From Jackrogersella multiformis (lineage: Eukaryota; Ascomycota; Sordariomycetes; Xylariales; Hypoxylaceae): DNA of 64,000 nt. The stretch is taken from contig CADCXD010000007.1 of assembly GCA_902806575.1 (NCBI GenBank), positions 806,001 through 870,000 of the forward strand. The letters are read 5' to 3'. The notes beneath the pieces are model-generated. The model did not search any database. It was given only the letters and a program-made list of their open reading frames with translations, and was not told where the DNA came from. Made by a program: the position numbers and the translations under genes. Shown here piece after piece: positions 28,288-40,553 of the stretch (the stretch's first letter is position 1; each line of letters begins with the position of its first letter).

Positions 28288-29166
28288 TTAATGGCGGTGC
28301 TCTACTCTTCTATATCGGCCACTGGATAAACTCATTCCACAGCAATCGACGTCGACAACAAGATTCATTCTTATACGTCTGAATCCGGGTAACCCAATAT
28401 CTGTCATCACAGGATCCATCATTATAGATTCTACATAGGATCCCACGTAAATCCAGTTGTCTATCGGTCCATTTCTCCATGTACTCTGAGACATGCGTTG
28501 TTCACGCTTCAAAGCCGTGTATCCAACAAATCCATACTCGTCTCGAAATAGGTTTGTCTTTATGGGATATAGAGGTATGACGACGATATACACTTTCCAG
28601 ATAATCTTTGGCAAACGATAAAGGTCGAGAAAGAAATCGGGACCACATATTCGAGGTAATGCGATCGCGATCTTCCGTAGGCCACTGCTATCTGAGAACC
28701 TTAATATGTCTCTGGTGCCTTCCACTGGAGGTGTTGCAAAGTAGGCGAGGTCATTCTTCCAGTCCATTGGTGTACATGTTACAGTCGATTTCCCAAACCA
28801 GTGAGTTTTATAAGGAGGACGCCAATTCATTCTCTTTGCGACGTGATATGCCTCCCAGTTAATGCCCAAAGTCGGTTCAGAATAGTGTTCGTTAGAACGA
28901 GGCCGAATAGTGGTAGTCGGTAGAGGGATTCGATCACCATAGCGCCTATTTTTACCTGCCCTCCTCGATCTCCATAGACGTGGAAGGTCATGAACGACGT
29001 GAATGTAGAAAGAATTAGAATCGTGGGTGAATTGCTGAAGAAAGTAGAAGTGCCAAACCAATTCACGCAGCTCTGGTGGGAGCTCGCTAAAGCATAGAAA
29101 TCTGTCTCGTGTGAGTATTTGCTCCTCCGTAGGATGTCGACTAAGCAATTGCAATACCTGGCCCAT
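28288..29166 (-). CDS. 2EXR-domain (F-box-like) protein
   Basis: Single-exon protein of 292 residues starting at the ATG at 29166. Residues about 21-42 read DRFLCFSELPPELRELVWHF-YF, matching the 2EXR motif (F..LP.ELR..IW) found in large fungal families related to F-box proteins. The rest has scattered aromatic and basic segments, as usual for 2EXR proteins, and no second domain I recognise. The family is expanded in many Pezizomycotina, and the function of most members is unknown; a role in protein-protein recognition is only an inference. No signal peptide or membrane segment is evident. It stands alone, about 1.2 kb from the next gene and about 21 kb from the previous one. I see no intron signals inside the frame. 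Confidence 0.85.
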   Translation of the reverse strand: MGQVLQLLSRHPTEEQILTRDRFLCFSELPPELRELVWHFYFLQQFTHDSNSFYIHVVHDLPRLWRSRRAGKNRRYGDRIPLPTTTIRPRSNEHYSEPTLGINWEAYHVAKRMNWRPPYKTHWFGKSTVTCTPMDWKNDLAYFATPPVEGTRDILRFSDSSGLRKIAIALPRICGPDFFLDLYRLPKIIWKVYIVVIPLYPIKTNLFRDEYGFVGYTALKREQRMSQSTWRNGPIDNWIYVGSYVESIMMDPVMTDIGLPGFRRIRMNLVVDVDCCGMSLSSGRYRRVEHRH

Positions 29167-30358
29167 CGTGAGAGATGTAAATGCTGATTAAGTGTATGCG
29201 GTAGAGTGAGCAGCTTTGATTTGGGTAACAGGAGTGGCTATACGTGGAGGTTTCTTGGTGGCTACCTAGGTATGGTGAGGAAAGAGATGCGTTTATCTTT
29301 TTGGGGGTGTTGCTTTATAGGATGTTAGAGCAGCTACGAGGTATGGCATCCTAGGGCCGCTTTAGAACTTGAAGTCATACCAACTATGAGGTGCTTTATT
29401 CAAACAGGGGCATTCTAGTACCTTCCAGGTATCTCTACTTCTCTTATAGCCTTTTCGAAGACATTCTGACGATTCCTCAGGGGATAAATTATGTTTAGGT
29501 GAAAATTCCTAAGATATGGGGTGTTTAGGTGGTCGTGTTCTTAGTGGTAGCCTGAGTAGAAACCTTTAAGGGGTAATTGTGTGCCTCTTTCTTTGAAATG
29601 GTTTAATAGGGGATCCAAGGAACGGATTATAATGACGCCAACAGGGAGGTAGGTGAGCTTATTCCTAGATTTTCGTACCTGATAATAGAACGTATCTTCT
29701 TTATTGCCAACCTTAAGCACCCAGCTTCTTACCATGCTGTCCTAGTCTAGTGTGCTTGTTGCGGTCACTTTGAACTTTCGAAGCCATAAACTCAGAGCGA
29801 ACTTTCTCGCATATATCCTCACTTTAAACACTTTTAATACTTAATCTTGTAAGTAATGAAAATAGTCTTAATTACTCGCAACTTCGAAAGACAAACTGCA
29901 TTGCAAGTATCAGGTAAGGAGTGAATTGTATAATATATATGAATGACGTTTAAGTATATCCTACCTAAAATTGTATTATACCTAGTATTTCTTCCTACCT
30001 AGGCAATATTTAAACAGCTAAGCTAAGTAACTAGTAGAGTTATGATACCTATAATGCTAGGTCTTATCCTGCTCCTGTTATCCACCCACGATCATTCAAA
30101 AGCCCATCCGCAAAATGGAAAGGAAGAGAAAGGTAACTTGCAATGCTAATAAACTGATAGGTTATTCCTGCCTGTGTACTCGCTGTTTATTCCCAACCTT
30201 AGGTACCTAAACTAAAAGAAGAAAATAATTCTAACGTATATCCATCTTCATATGCTCATATCATCATATCCGTCAAATGTCAAATCCACACGTTGGCTTT
30301 ATTCACATTAACACATAATGTCCATTCCATTCCGTCATTTCCCTCATAAAGTTTTACT
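29167..30358. other. Intergenic, no supported gene
   Basis: This stretch lies upstream of the 2EXR gene and downstream of the glycine-zipper gene, both on the minus strand. It is AT-rich with a few TACCTA repeats. A 64-codon ATG frame on the minus strand (29541-29735) has no recognisable features and I leave it out. Confidence 0.55.
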
Positions 30359-30862
30359 TCAAGCCTCGCTAATCCGCCGGGCCTCCTCGTCGGCCTCCTT
30401 ATCAATCTCGTCAACCTCGTCCTTGCTGAAGGCCTGGCTGAACTTAACCCAGGGACCGTGGACCAAGCCGGTGCCGGCGCCGACTAGGATGCCCAAGCCG
30501 GTGGTGGGGATAGCAAGCAGGCCGGTGACCAAGGACCCGACGGTCATGCCGAGCCCGCCAGCGATGCCAGCCCCTATGCCAGCGCCGGCAGCACCGCCCT
30601 GCATCCAGCCGGTCTCGAGCCTCTTCGCCGTCTTCAGCAGCGTGGCGGCTTTCCTGTCGAGCTCGCGGGCTTGGAACTTCAGGTCCTCGGCAACCGCGGG
30701 ATCGTCCGCTTCATCGGCTTGATTGTGGAGCCGAACGGAGTCCTCTTGGAGCTTCTTGGATTCTTCGATGCGTGTCGTGATCTCCTCCAAGAGTTTCTCC
30801 TTAGTGGTCGGCTTCTTCGGCTGGCCATTCTTATCGTTTTCTTCCCTGTTGGCTTCCGCCAT
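30359..30862 (-). CDS. Small fungal protein with N-terminal coiled coil and glycine-zipper segment
   Basis: Single exon, 167 residues, starting at the ATG at 30862. Residues about 15-85 are charged and helical, with likely coiled coil (EKLLEEITTRIEESKKLQED and following repeats). Residues about 87-135 are Gly/Ala-rich and hydrophobic, with GxxxG patterns (GGAAGAGIGAGIAGGLGMTV, then GLLAIPTTGLGILVGAGTGL). Such glycine-zipper stretches often form tightly packed membrane hairpins. The C-terminus (about 146-167) is strongly acidic and helical. Similar uncharacterised proteins are common in filamentous ascomycetes, to my recollection. A membrane-inserted or membrane-associated role is an inference from composition; no catalytic motif is seen. 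Codon choice is GC-biased compared with the surrounding AT-rich intergenic DNA, which supports it as real coding sequence. Confidence 0.8.
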   Translation of the reverse strand: MAEANREENDKNGQPKKPTTKEKLLEEITTRIEESKKLQEDSVRLHNQADEADDPAVAEDLKFQARELDRKAATLLKTAKRLETGWMQGGAAGAGIGAGIAGGLGMTVGSLVTGLLAIPTTGLGILVGAGTGLVHGPWVKFSQAFSKDEVDEIDKEADEEARRISEA

Positions 30863-31412
30863 GACCGATTTAGTAGACTTCCCCTGCCGTGAGGTCGAGT
30901 AGGAACTGTGAATAGAGTGCCCTTAGAGTGCCTTCAGGGGTGGAGCATCAGCCTCATCCGATTTGAGTAGGTTCCCTTTTTGGAAGTAGGTTCCAATTAT
31001 TATGCTGTGGCTTCATTCCCATCCCATTTCCACGTCGCATGAGGGCAGATAATGGTGGGGAGGTAACGTTGGAGATAACGTTAGAGATGTGGCGTGCGGT
31101 AATGACGTCGCATAGCGGCAACCTGCAGGTGTGTGGTGTAGGTGCACGGTGTCTTAGGTGATCGGCGAATGACTGCATGTGCTGTTACTAAGTAACAGTT
31201 GAATATTGGTTGATGATACTACAACAGGATATACACTACACGTGTATAATGGCTCGGACGGGCCTACGGATGGCAATTGAAGCTAACTACACTACATCTG
31301 TACTTCTACGCGGATGTAGGTATCGTAAGATTGATCTGAGCTTCATTAATATGTACTAGTGTAGATAGAATGTAGATATGTGCATACATACCTAGGTACC
31401 TAGGTACCCTAT

Positions 31413-31446
31413 GTACACACACATATACACACACACACACACATAC
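31413..31446. repeat. (CA)n-rich simple repeat
   Basis: CA dinucleotides, interrupted by TATA, follow directly on a CCTAGGTACCTAGGTACC palindrome. Confidence 0.85.
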
Positions 31447-33553
31447 ACAATTGATACATGTGATTGTATGATGTGAGCCACCAGACAGCCGCTACTAGTG
31501 CCACACTAATGTAAGTTACCTACCTCGGCACCTACCATTCACTACCTAATTGTAAGAGAGAGAAACAACTAAATGACGAAATATTTCCCGGATTGTAACC
31601 TTAACTGCCGCCACTAACGACTTGATCATGGTCATCATTATCATTGTGTACGTACTATTACATACCTAGGTACCTTAGGGAGGTAGTATGCACATAGGCA
31701 GCTAGGCAGGTATGTATTACCTATTATGTAATTAGGTACAAGAGTACGTAAGACTTAATATTAAAATAAAGTTAAAGTACCCAGGTACCTAGTCTCCTTA
31801 ACAATCCCACCAATCATTACATTCTCCATGAAACGACAAAACATACACGCAGACACGTGTGAGCATTACCCATTCCGATTAATGAAACGCGCATTGACCT
31901 AATATAACCAATCGATTAAATGCTTATCGATCATTTGACTTAATTCGGAAGTGCCTACAGTTTAATAATAGTTGGTTACTGGATTAAGTAACCCGATCCC
32001 GTGACTGTCTCGAGTACCAGATCTTCTAAACCGGTGAAGATTGGGGAGGCTCCGTACCGTGGTTCGCATGAGCTTGGATAAAAGTATATTAGTCATGTGG
32101 AGAGGTATTTTCCCTCTCTCTTTACACTATCGCCTTATTTGTTACCCTTGCACTTGCACTTGCAGCCCTTGTTATTTATTTTATCAAATTTCTATTTTAT
32201 CTGTTTTATTAATATTATTTCTCTCGAAGAGAATAGTGACATAATACCTAGGTACCTAGCATATAGGTACATACATGTACTTAGGTACTTTATCGATTCA
32301 CGTCGGAAAGAACTCCGGTCAGATATCACACAATCATCACGCATAACTTAAATCACATGCATACTTTTAAGTTAAGCATATGGATGATTCATTTAGAGTC
32401 ACCTCCTTTCCTTCTAATACAAACAAGTAAAGAGTAAAGACTTTATTTTCTTTTGACCATTCAATTAAATTTACTATGGACGAATCTAAACAGCTTTGAA
32501 ACCATTTATACAGCCGGCTGGTATGTATTTACTTTACCTAGGTACTTACCTAAACTAGGAAAGCTTTAGGAAGATCATAGGGTGTTCCCGTTACCATGGC
32601 TTCAAGAGGGCTGATATGAATATCTTAGCTATATAGACGCGAATATATATCCACTGCTATATCCACTGCTAATCGAGAACAAATCTATTGACGAGGAAAA
32701 TAAAAAATAATACAATAAAATAATATACATAAAATAAAATCAATATTTTTTTATTAAATCGTCCTGGAGAAACTAATATTCAGATGGCACCACTACACTA
32801 GGTAGTTCCCCGTCTCACGCACGGCCTCTTCCCAGACAATCCCTAACCTATATCTTTGTACTTGGGACGATTGGGATGCCGTATCTTGTTTTGCCCTGGC
32901 AGCCTGGCAGCCTAGCAGCCTGGGAGGGTTGGCATCGAAATCACACCAAAAGGCCGGGTGAGCTTCCGGTGACAAGGGCTCTCATCCACGAGGTTGACAT
33001 GTCAAACCCCGAAACAATTTCCCTCCTCGCTCCCTTTTCCTAATCCGAACGTCCGTCCCGTCACCTTGGCTCTATTCAGCTAGATAGGGTAGCCAAGTAG
33101 AAGAGGGGGGGCCGACCGTCAGCCGAGAAACCCATGCCGGCGCGTGCTTCTAGAAGGGAATCCCAAGAGTTCTACGCTATTCTGACACTTTGACAGCAAC
33201 GGTATTTCGCCGAAAGTCTGTTCGTTTGGAGAAGAGGCACCAAACCGACCAACCAGGAATTATCCCATCGACCCCTGAAACCTCCGTCATAGCGAACATG
33301 TGGAGTTTCCCATTTAAAGCTTCATGACGCCATTCCTAAAGCAGATTTCCTCGCATGAAGGCTGTCGCGGTCTAGAGCACCCTCAGTTCCCTCTCTGCCT
33401 CTGCTCCGGGCTTTAGTATTGCGCTTGTCACTTCGTTTCCATGAAGTCATATCGTAGCAGCACACTATGCTGCATCAGGTGCTTTCCCCAGGTTCGCAAT
33501 CACGGGGAAGACGCCGGCAGTCTTTAGCACTTGGCGACCTGGGAGTGCCGTAA

Positions 33554-33594
33554 TATGTTATGTATACATAGTATACATATATGTATATAACATA
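33554..33594. repeat. 41-bp AT-rich near-palindrome
   Basis: The stretch begins TATGTTATGTATACATA and ends TATGTATATAACATA, so it reads nearly the same on both strands. It could form a cruciform. No associated gene is seen. Confidence 0.7.
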
Positions 33595-34024
33595 GCGCTC
33601 GAGTTCTGTGCGATTTCTCTAGTCCCCATCGTAATTTATTTGCACGTTAGAAGTTGCCGACCCGAGGCCTTGGGCTTGGTTGTCTTGTCGATGCCCAAGA
33701 TGGCCTTGGTGGACACCGCGAGCCCGATTCAGCGATCTTAATTCAGCGGACCAGCGGAACAGCGGACCTAGTGTAGCTAAGAGCACTGGCGAGAGGGCTA
33801 AACGATGGAGAAGGCTGGTTTCTAAGGTTTCGAGTCCTTAATAAGATATGTCTTCTATCAATTAAACGACCCTACTTACCTACGTACCTGGGTAGGTACC
33901 TACCTCTTAGTATAAATGACGAATTCCACCCTGTCGTGTATCAAACCACTTCCAGGTACCTACCTAGGTACGTAGGTAATTGCATGGTGTACATACTGTA
34001 ATGTATGGCATACCTAGCGTTGGG

Positions 34025-34054
34025 GAGCGAAGTCAAAGGAGTTCCACTTCGCTC
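34025..34054. repeat. 9-bp perfect inverted repeat (hairpin)
   Basis: GAGCGAAGT (34025-34033) and ACTTCGCTC (34046-34054) are exact reverse complements around a 12-base loop. A related AAGCGAAGC lies just after, near 34071. Confidence 0.7.
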
Positions 34055-35614
34055 ATTAAAGCCTAACCGAAGCGAAGCTATCTTTAAACCTTTATTATTA
34101 GTATTTACAATGAACCCGAGCGACTGGATCTATAATTCGATATCACGTTGTAGGCTCGCAGCAAATGCTATGTAGCATTGTGCCATTTAACAAGCCATTT
34201 ATCAATTAGCGAGTGCTACATGTACATATACATATAGTGTATCTAGTAGGAAGGTAGTAATAATCTTTGGTGATGCACGTGGGTATTAATTCCAACGAGT
34301 TCCCCCACGTCGACCAGTGGATGTGGAGTTGTCCTATGAGTCGGGATTTGAATATTGAAGAATTAGCCTCGAGATAAATTCAAATAAATACATTTACTAT
34401 TTATCATTATTGAAATATGGAATATATCCTGCCAATTTTAAGCCTTAGTGAGGTTAAGCGTTCTTTTCAGGAAGGGTCGTGATCCTACAAAGGTACCGAA
34501 ACAACAATAGGCCCTCGCATGGGGGTATATTACCAAAACTATGTACCTTCCTAGGTATGTATCTTTCTCCTGTGACAAACTAGAACGGGTAATGGCATAC
34601 CTATATCTGGAATTCGTGGGATCTTTGTGGCAGTTAACCACGGCAGGTGAGACGCTCGTTGAATCCTTTTCCTACGAAAAGAGGCAAACGGGAATGAAAC
34701 CACACCATGAAGACCATGATGGCTTATGCAGGGACCACGAGAGAGTAACTCCGATGGCACCAACCCATGTGGCATTATCATATAAAAGATCCAACTAAGA
34801 CACAGTAGCCAATGCATTATCGTGTTACTACCCTTGTTCGAGTCTAACTGAGGTTTCCATTCGGTGAGAGGCGTGACTGGCTCAGAAGAGTCACCTATTT
34901 CCGGAAGAGGAAGGTGTACGAGTTCTCTTTACCTTGTTGGTCTTCACGATCCTTGACCGGTAAGACTGTGACCCCCAAACGAACCCCCCCCCAAGCAGCC
35001 AAGTTAGAAGGGACCTAGAATCTCACACCTCACCTTTTTGTTCCTGTCAGAAGTCTAAAATGTGACAAGCCAATGGAAAACGAAGCCCCCCTTCCCGTCC
35101 CGCGCCGCGGATATGTCCCTCCCGCCACTGCGTGATCAAACAGACGGCGGGATGAGCTCCTCCCCATCATCCCGCGTAGGATTCCATAACTCGATTCTGT
35201 ATCGTAATAGAATGTCTTGGCCGGTCTGTTGGCTGCTGCTAGGTACTAAGATTGAAGCCGCGTGGAAGCATGCAGAAAAACAAGCCAGTGGCTTAACTAG
35301 CAGCGCCATACGTATTTCATATTGCGTGGCCGGCCGTTGCCTCCCGTGACATTCTCGTTATCTGCTAGGTACCCCAGATACAAATTCAATATGTATATAT
35401 TATTAAGGTACCTATGAGCTTCAGGTGGAGGCTACTACGTAGTATCGTCAATCAAGCTGATTGGTTTCCGCTACGACGCTCCCCGGATTTCTATCGCATC
35501 GTTGGGCTACGTACACGTTCAAGAGTAACGCTGTGGTGGGACGAGAAACTCGCCTAGGTAGCTCTGCGAAATACCTTTCTCATATTGGGTATCTATTATA
35601 CTATTATTATTACA

Positions 35615-35632
35615 TACCTACCTAGGTAGGTA
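35615..35632. repeat. 18-bp perfect CCTAGG-centred palindrome
   Basis: TACCTACCTAGGTAGGTA is identical on both strands. It is a clean example of the dispersed palindromic repeat. Confidence 0.9.
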
Positions 35633-37842
35633 CATAGGATACAACATCTGCAACAGTTGTTGTACATATACTATGTATTCGATCCAGGCGTATTAATGGC
35701 TTGCCACGAGCTCACTACTGACTAATCTATCGTCAACGCCACCGCCGACCTAGTGTAGAGTGGACGGTATTATCAACCTATCACCTCGCAAGAATCTCAC
35801 GAGCTCGCGCCGCACATCGAGAGCCGAACGGTCGGGCCGCACCACGGCCACGGATCGAAGATCGCATCCTCGCAATTTCCACTGGACCGCAGCGTACCTA
35901 CACTACCTAATGCGAAGGACATTAGGATTTTGATTAAACGTACCTAGGTACACATGCTGACATGTACATACAATACACACGCAGAACCACACGCGGCGGC
36001 GGCGCAGTCGCATACCCGCGAAGTGACAGAATCATGGGTGCTGGAGCCATGACTTCGTCCTTGCTAATAACCCATAATTTAAGAAACCAAACCCACGACG
36101 TTGGGCTCGATGCGCTGCTGGGGAAGGGCCGATACAGTACTGTGCAAAACGGGCCATCACACCAGGTCCATGTTCTCGGGCTCGCCAGCGGGACGGCAAG
36201 GGGCGGGGGCCCCGTCCCCTCGCTTGCTGTGCCGTGCTGTGCTGTATCTGGTGTGTGAGAAGTTAATCAGCATGTCGCTTATCTCCCCTGGCCCGCCTTA
36301 GATCGCGTGTGGCACGAAGAATTAGAGACGGAGGTGTGTGGGAAGGGCGCGAATGATCGAGCGTGGAAAGAAACTCGGTTATGCGTCCTGGTCGAACCGG
36401 ATACATGCGCAAAGTTCTCGGTCATACATATACACTACACTACATTGTGATACTGCTATTCATCCCATGGTATGAACAAGGGACACGAGGCTGCGGCTCC
36501 GCCAGCAATGTCACTCTGCGTTCCAAGCGGAAGGAAAGAGAGTGCATCCGGGAGGGATTTGACAGGGGGAAAAACTTCCGGTCCAGCCAGGGGATGAGAG
36601 CGGCAGTTGATAAATGATATGTAGAAGGAGGAAGAGGCTCGTTCGGGTCTGCCAAGAAGCAGGAAACTTGTTCCCTTGGCTTGCGAGGCTGGTCCCAGGG
36701 CTGTGGTTTGGGATAACAGTTCGTATGGAGAACCTAGAATATGATATGTCGATGTCGCTTCAGGGATGAGAGTAAGAATTAGACGGAACATACAGGGGCT
36801 CGCCGTACGCAGCGTCTCACCGGGTCCAGATATCCGAGGTAGAGGTACCTACTGGGAACAGGTAGACGAGTAAAATATTCAGGGACAAGAAAATAAAGCA
36901 ATTTATTCCTTCTGATTTAATCATTTTTATTATTTTATTATTTAATATTTATCTTTATTTCATTCTTGCATTGCTGAAAATACCTAACTACAGAAATTAC
37001 ATACAGCAATCCCTGCTGGCCAGCCCTGTCGGCTTCCATGGCTAGCTTCGAGGCGATCGAAACAAGTAAACATCCTGTGATAGGGCTACATTACGTTCGT
37101 CGTATCAACGCAACCGAGAGATGTCGTCTGCTGACGTGCACGCGAGTAAAAATACCTAGTGAGTGATTGAATGCAGTTCAAGGTTGCAGGCGAAGCGCCG
37201 CACAAAGCGTAGCATAAAACAGTTCCAATGAGAAACTATTATATTATGTGAATAAGTGACTGAATAAATGTTGTGCCAACGGCTACTGTGTATTAAGCGC
37301 CGACGTTGCACTCCTGACCAGCGCCAAGCGCTTGAGACTTCTCGGCGTTAAATATACGTCAGATGCTGCATTGGAAACAACTACTAGTTGTGATGGTCTC
37401 ACAGTTAGTCTAGCTTCAAGTGTTTTATGTTATATCACAACGTTCTACTGCTAGGACCGCTTTCATGTCTTCTAGTGTAGATGGAGTGACCCCTGTTGAC
37501 TCTCCCGATTATATTTAATATTGATCAAGTTTTCTTAATAAAAGGCGTTAACGCTTGGTTACTAGTTGCAATCACATGCAAATTCCTAAGAGATATGGTA
37601 GTGATGGTTGCTACTTATTAAGAGGTATAACGATGTCAAAAGTAACTAGACCACGATAGACTCAAAACCTGGCTAGCTGAGCTATAGTCCAGTTCAGCAA
37701 CCAGGCTTCAACCTACACCAGATACCTATCCCGCAACCCATATAATAGCCTTATCTTCTCGACACCCACTCTCTCGAGGGTAACCCATCCCAGGTACCCC
37801 TACCCCTATCTCCATCTCCATCTCCATCCGCATCCCCCACCC

Positions 37843-39979
37843 CTAATCCCTCCTCCTCGCCTCCGAGCCCCCGACGCGTCGAAACTTCCTCTTATCCTTC
37901 CTGCTCATGCGAGTCTTATCCCTGGTGCCCTTGCCGCCCTCCCAGAATCCCCGGCCTTTCCTGCCGATGACGCTGCGGCCGCAGAACGCGCAGGCCTCGA
38001 CGGCGTAGGCCTGCTCGCGGCTGCACCAGCCGCACACCATGCGCGCCGCCCACTCGTGCGCGTGGTCCTCGCCCGCGTCGTGGCACCTGTCGCACGCGTG
38101 CACCCGCCCGCAGCACGAGAACCGGAACCACCGGTGCGAGCGCCGGTAGTGCGCGCACGCGCCCCGGTCCGGCAGCGCCTCCCCCGCCTGCAGCCCCAGC
38201 TTCTCCTGCGGCCGCCGCGGCCCGGCACCCGATGGCGGCGCCGCCCCCGGCGTGATGGCGAGAAATCGGACCTCGGGGAGCTTGAAGGTGAACTTGGCGT
38301 GGCACTCCCGGCAGACGTTGGTGATGGCCTCGCCGCGGACCGAGACGAGCCCCGCGTGAGGCGTCGAGCAGCGCGAGCATGTGGGTACGAACGTGCTGGC
38401 CGGAACGGTTAGCGCGGAGATTGCTAGTGGGTGACAGGGAGAAAAGGGGGATGCGGGAGACCTACCTGGGAAGCATGTCTGCGACGGTGCAGCCCGCAAC
38501 GTCGATGAACCCGGCCCTGACCGAGTTCTGATGTACCGTTTCCTGGCGGAATTTGACCGCGAATGCCGTGGCGCACTTCTTGCAGTTACTGGACTTTTCC
38601 GCCTCTGGTCTCAGCCCGGCGATGTCGTTTAGCGTCCGGCAGCGCTCGCACTTGACGCCGAGGTTCAGGATCGATACCTGGAGCAGCTCGATGCCGTGCA
38701 GTTCGATGAATGGGAATGACATGGCAGTGCCCTTCTCGACTCGGTGTTCGATCCCAGAGATGCCTTCGTTTCCCATCTTAATCGCCACGCCCCCTTCATC
38801 AGACTCGTCGTCCGAATCCCAGTCATCATCGTCAGAGTCCTCCGAATCCCCATGTTCGTCGCCAAAGCTCCACTCCGGAGGGCGAGGAATGACATGAATT
38901 TGGCCCCTACCATCTTCGTCAGCAACATAGAAACCTGATGCCAACTGCGCTGTGTTATCGGTCGTCTCGTTGGCGCGGCTCGAGACAGTCTCTGTCTGTT
39001 CTCGTACCACATGGGCTTGTTTGGCCATCACATGTATATTCTGCGCTAGATAATTCAAATGACTTGTCAAGTTCATCTGCTTCTGCTGTGCAGCCTTCTC
39101 TGCAAATAAGTCTTCCAATGCCTCGGCGTGTTTTGATTCGACATCATTAAGCAACACCTTGAGGGGTTGGAGAGGGTAAATCAGAGGAATTATCAACTGC
39201 ACGGATTGAATTCGTTGTAACTCAACCGGCAATTCAGCTCGTCGTCTCGGCTCTAGAGGTAATGAGTAAACCACGCCATCCGCAGACTTTTGGTAGTGAG
39301 GCAGCCGAGACATCCGAGCCTCAAGCTGTCTGATCTCTTGGGCTCGCCTTGCCCTCGCGGTAGAAATCTGCTCCTCTGTAAAAGACTCCTCCGGCACATA
39401 CGGTCTACGAGGCGCCGGGGCTGGTTTCAACGGCGCCTGAACCGCCGAGGCTGAAATTTCGCCTAATACGGTAGCAGGACTATCGAAATGTCTCGTATCT
39501 TTGAAAGATAGCAATGTTACAGTCTCGGTCTTTTGTTGCGAAAGAAACGCTTCAAGATTTTTGTCCAAATCATTGGTCAATGCCAGAAGATTTGAAGCCT
39601 GCTTCTCGTGGACAAGCCTATCCCACCCCCTCTCAATGTTAACGGCGAAACCACGAGGGATGTCCCTGTTCTTCACACGAAGGACAGGAGGATTCTCCGG
39701 ATACGACGCGGGTACCCGAAGCTCGCATTCTAAATAATCCAGCTCGAACGGGAAGTCCGGGTCTGATGGCTTGAGCTGAAATAAAAGATTTGTTGTCCCA
39801 TCTTGCAGTGTGTTCTGTTTAGGAGAGTAGCGTTTCTTCATTTGATTCAACTGGTACCTTCGTGGATCCTGAGTCTGGGATTCGGGGATCGGCTTTGTTA
39901 CTACATGATTAGGAGGAGCACAAGTTACAGCCTGGCGGCCGTCAACGGCCCCTTCAGGTAGATTCCTCATCGGAATCAT
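37843..39979 (-). CDS. CHY zinc finger protein with RWD-like N-terminal region
   Basis: Two exons on the minus strand, 39979-38466 and 38395-37843, with a 70-bp intron (GTAGGT...GCCAG), give 688 residues. The first ATG in frame is at 39979; a second is three codons later. N-terminal residues about 50-160 resemble an RWD-like fold (LECELRVPASYPENPPVLRV). A Lys/Arg/Gln-rich helical stretch and a second RWD-like segment (VQLIIPLIYPLQPLKVLLND) follow, then an acidic run (about 395-418). Cys pairs form zinc ribbons (CERCRTLND; CKKC; CSRC; CREC). Residues 585-645 are a CHY zinc finger: CAHYRRSHRWFRFSCCGR, CDRCHD, CGWCSREQ, CAFCGR. The C-terminal tail is basic. CHY fingers bind zinc and occur in RING-CHY ubiquitin ligases and in the Hot13 family; no RING is seen here, so the role is open. 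The second exon is much more GC-rich than the rest of the window. Confidence 0.9.
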
Positions 39980-40553
39980 GATACAGTGCGAATATAGTGT
40001 AGGGATAAAAGGGGGCTTTGCTGAGAGGAACACCTGTTAAAATCGTCTTCCCGCTTTCAATAAGAAAAATGATAATAAACAAATAAGGGAAATATTTCTT
40101 ACGTTCGCGGATTCGGAACGGATGTGAATCATCTGTATATTTGTGTATTTACTTGAAGCCGATGACTCAACTCAAAATTGATGGTTTCATTAATATGACT
40201 GTCTCTGAGAAAGGAATAGAGTACAAAATACGAAGATCATGGTACCTAAGGTACCTTCTGTGGCAGCGTGTTTCTTTGCCACATCGTCATTTTGAAGCCC
40301 GGTCCTGTTCCTGGCACGTGCACTGGCGCTAACCTTGGGAATAGTTACATAATCGCCTTCCTAGGAAATAACTAATAGATTCCAACGTTCTGTTTACAAT
40401 AAGTCAGTCTTCGTTCGTGATAACTTCTCTATTCCTCGGCCCCAGCTTGAAATAATATATGACTCCTTAAGGTTCCATACCTGCATTGTGACGCCAAGAC
40501 TCATATACTATGAAGATCGTCATCGAACGTTAGCCCCTCAGTAAGATGAGAGA
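39980..40553. other. Intergenic between CHY gene and secreted-protein gene
   Basis: This is the upstream region of the CHY gene and the downstream region of the next minus-strand gene. It has a 63-codon plus-strand frame (40141-40332) without features, a short GGTACCTAAGGTACC palindrome near 40241-40256, and nothing else I can support. Confidence 0.55.

Larger units (their letters stand above)
30863..37842. other. Gene-poor region of about 7 kb
   Basis: No gene is supported. The region contains CCTAGG/GGTACC palindromes (for example 31386-31410, 33880-33905, 33955-33980 and 35615-35632), a CA-rich run (31413-31446), a 41-bp AT-rich near-palindrome (33554-33594), a GAGCGAAGT hairpin (34025-34054) and a TCTCCA array just downstream of the CHY gene (about 37809-37829). 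Open frames of 84-111 codons overlap in several frames and carry no recognisable motifs. Confidence 0.55.

Noticed and set aside
29541..29735. 64-codon minus-strand ATG frame between two genes
   Set aside because: No motif, no splice support and no recognisable family; expected by chance at this length.
33775..33845. tRNA-like stretch with GGTTTCGAGTCCTT
   Set aside because: The T-loop-like sequence has no matching acceptor stem or D-arm that I can fold, so it is not called.
37905..38412. Arg/Ala-rich frames of 107-154 codons on both strands
   Set aside because: They are shadows of the GC-rich CHY exon. The correct frame is fixed by the Cys/His pattern and the splice junction.
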